Below are positions 17,093-17,274 of a DNA stretch of 17,274 bases, one piece after another; position 1 is the stretch's first letter; each line of letters starts with the position of its first letter. Origin of the DNA: Pinguiococcus pyrenoidosus (taxonomy: Eukaryota > Sar > Pinguiophyceae > Pinguiochrysidales > Pinguiochrysidaceae). Made by a program: the position numbers and the translations under genes. The stretch covers positions 1 through 17,274 of the forward strand of contig JAAMXY010002709.1 of assembly GCA_019677205.1 (NCBI GenBank). The letters run 5' to 3'. The notes beneath the pieces are model-generated. The model did not search any database. It saw nothing but the letters and a program-made list of their open reading frames with translations, and was not told the DNA's origin.

Positions 17093-17274
17093 ATGATGTC
17101 GTCGAAGCAGCTGCTTCTCGCGCTCTTCAGCGGCCTTCTGGCTCTTGGAAGGGCGCAAACACCGCCCGCTGAGCTGACACTGGGCATCCTGATGCCTTGG
17201 GCTTCGAGCCGTAGACAAAGGCCACTTTCGGGGACGTACATCTACCCGGCGATCTTCCATGCGATCGACGAGAT
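17093..17274 (+). CDS. 5' end of a receptor with type 1 periplasmic-binding (ANF-receptor) ligand domain, cut by the window edge
   Basis: ATG 17093 (a second ATG follows at once) opens a frame that stays open to the window end, giving 60 codons. Residues 1-22 form a signal peptide (MMSSKQLLLALFSGLLALGR, then AQ). The mature start has ELTLGILMPW ... SGTYIYPAIFHAIDEI, which fits the opening strand and first helix of the extracellular ligand-binding fold (hydrophobic-GxLxP, then a G/Y-PA-x-x-x-AIDEI helix). That fold is found in GABA-B-like class C GPCRs, receptor guanylate cyclases and ionotropic glutamate receptors. Which of these it is depends on the missing part. The product is expected in the plasma membrane, with this domain outside the cell. 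Confidence 0.65.
   Translation, partial: MMSSKQLLLALFSGLLALGRAQTPPAELTLGILMPWASSRRQRPLSGTYIYPAIFHAIDE

Noticed and set aside
1-17274. CRISPR arrays, operons, bacterial-type ribosome binding sites, rRNA or tRNA genes
   Set aside because: None was seen. The introns and eukaryotic gene families show this is nuclear eukaryotic DNA.

Overview
This is a nuclear fragment from a eukaryote. The coding sequence is GC-rich and broken by short GT-AG introns. I resolve ten introns of 69 to 238 nt; all have GT donors, and the exon base before every donor is G. One protein starts with a signal peptide followed by Phe at +1 (ASG|F), the hallmark of nucleus-encoded plastid proteins in algae with a red secondary plastid. 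A cryptophyte, stramenopile or haptophyte alga is therefore the best guess. The purely canonical donors argue against a core dinoflagellate. The species cannot be named from the sequence alone.

Layout, left to right. Positions 1-270 hold the 3' end of an unrecognised + strand gene. A 217-bp fold-back element (MITE-like) with a 7-bp target duplication lies at 470-700. A catechol-O-methyltransferase-like enzyme (1126-1902, +) and the AP-1 clathrin adaptor gamma subunit (2452-5659, +, four exons) follow. Convergent to the adaptin is a three-exon minus-strand gene (7861-5874) for an unrecognised protein with an N-terminal membrane segment. It diverges, across a 430-bp intergenic region with a CCAAT box, from a tandem pair of class 3 lipase genes (8292-9578 and 10095-11452, +). 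The two lipase genes have identical exon lengths (498/334/290 nt). Next are a single-exon plastid-type coiled-coil protein (12774-11899, -) and an intact hAT-family transposase (16056-13591, -). Upstream of the transposase is a dense array of GGTNACC/GGTGGTC motifs. The right end holds a possible terminus of a pogo-like element, a 20-bp inverted repeat, and the first 60 codons of a secreted or membrane receptor with a type 1 periplasmic-binding (ANF-receptor) fold (17093 to the edge, +).

The cellular genes do not form a pathway: trafficking, small-molecule methylation, lipid hydrolysis, a plastid structural-type protein and a receptor sit side by side, as is usual in eukaryotes. The unusual content is the mobile DNA (two or three unrelated elements, one with an apparently complete transposase) and the lipase pair, in which the second copy keeps the catalytic triad but has changed residues next to the oxyanion hole.
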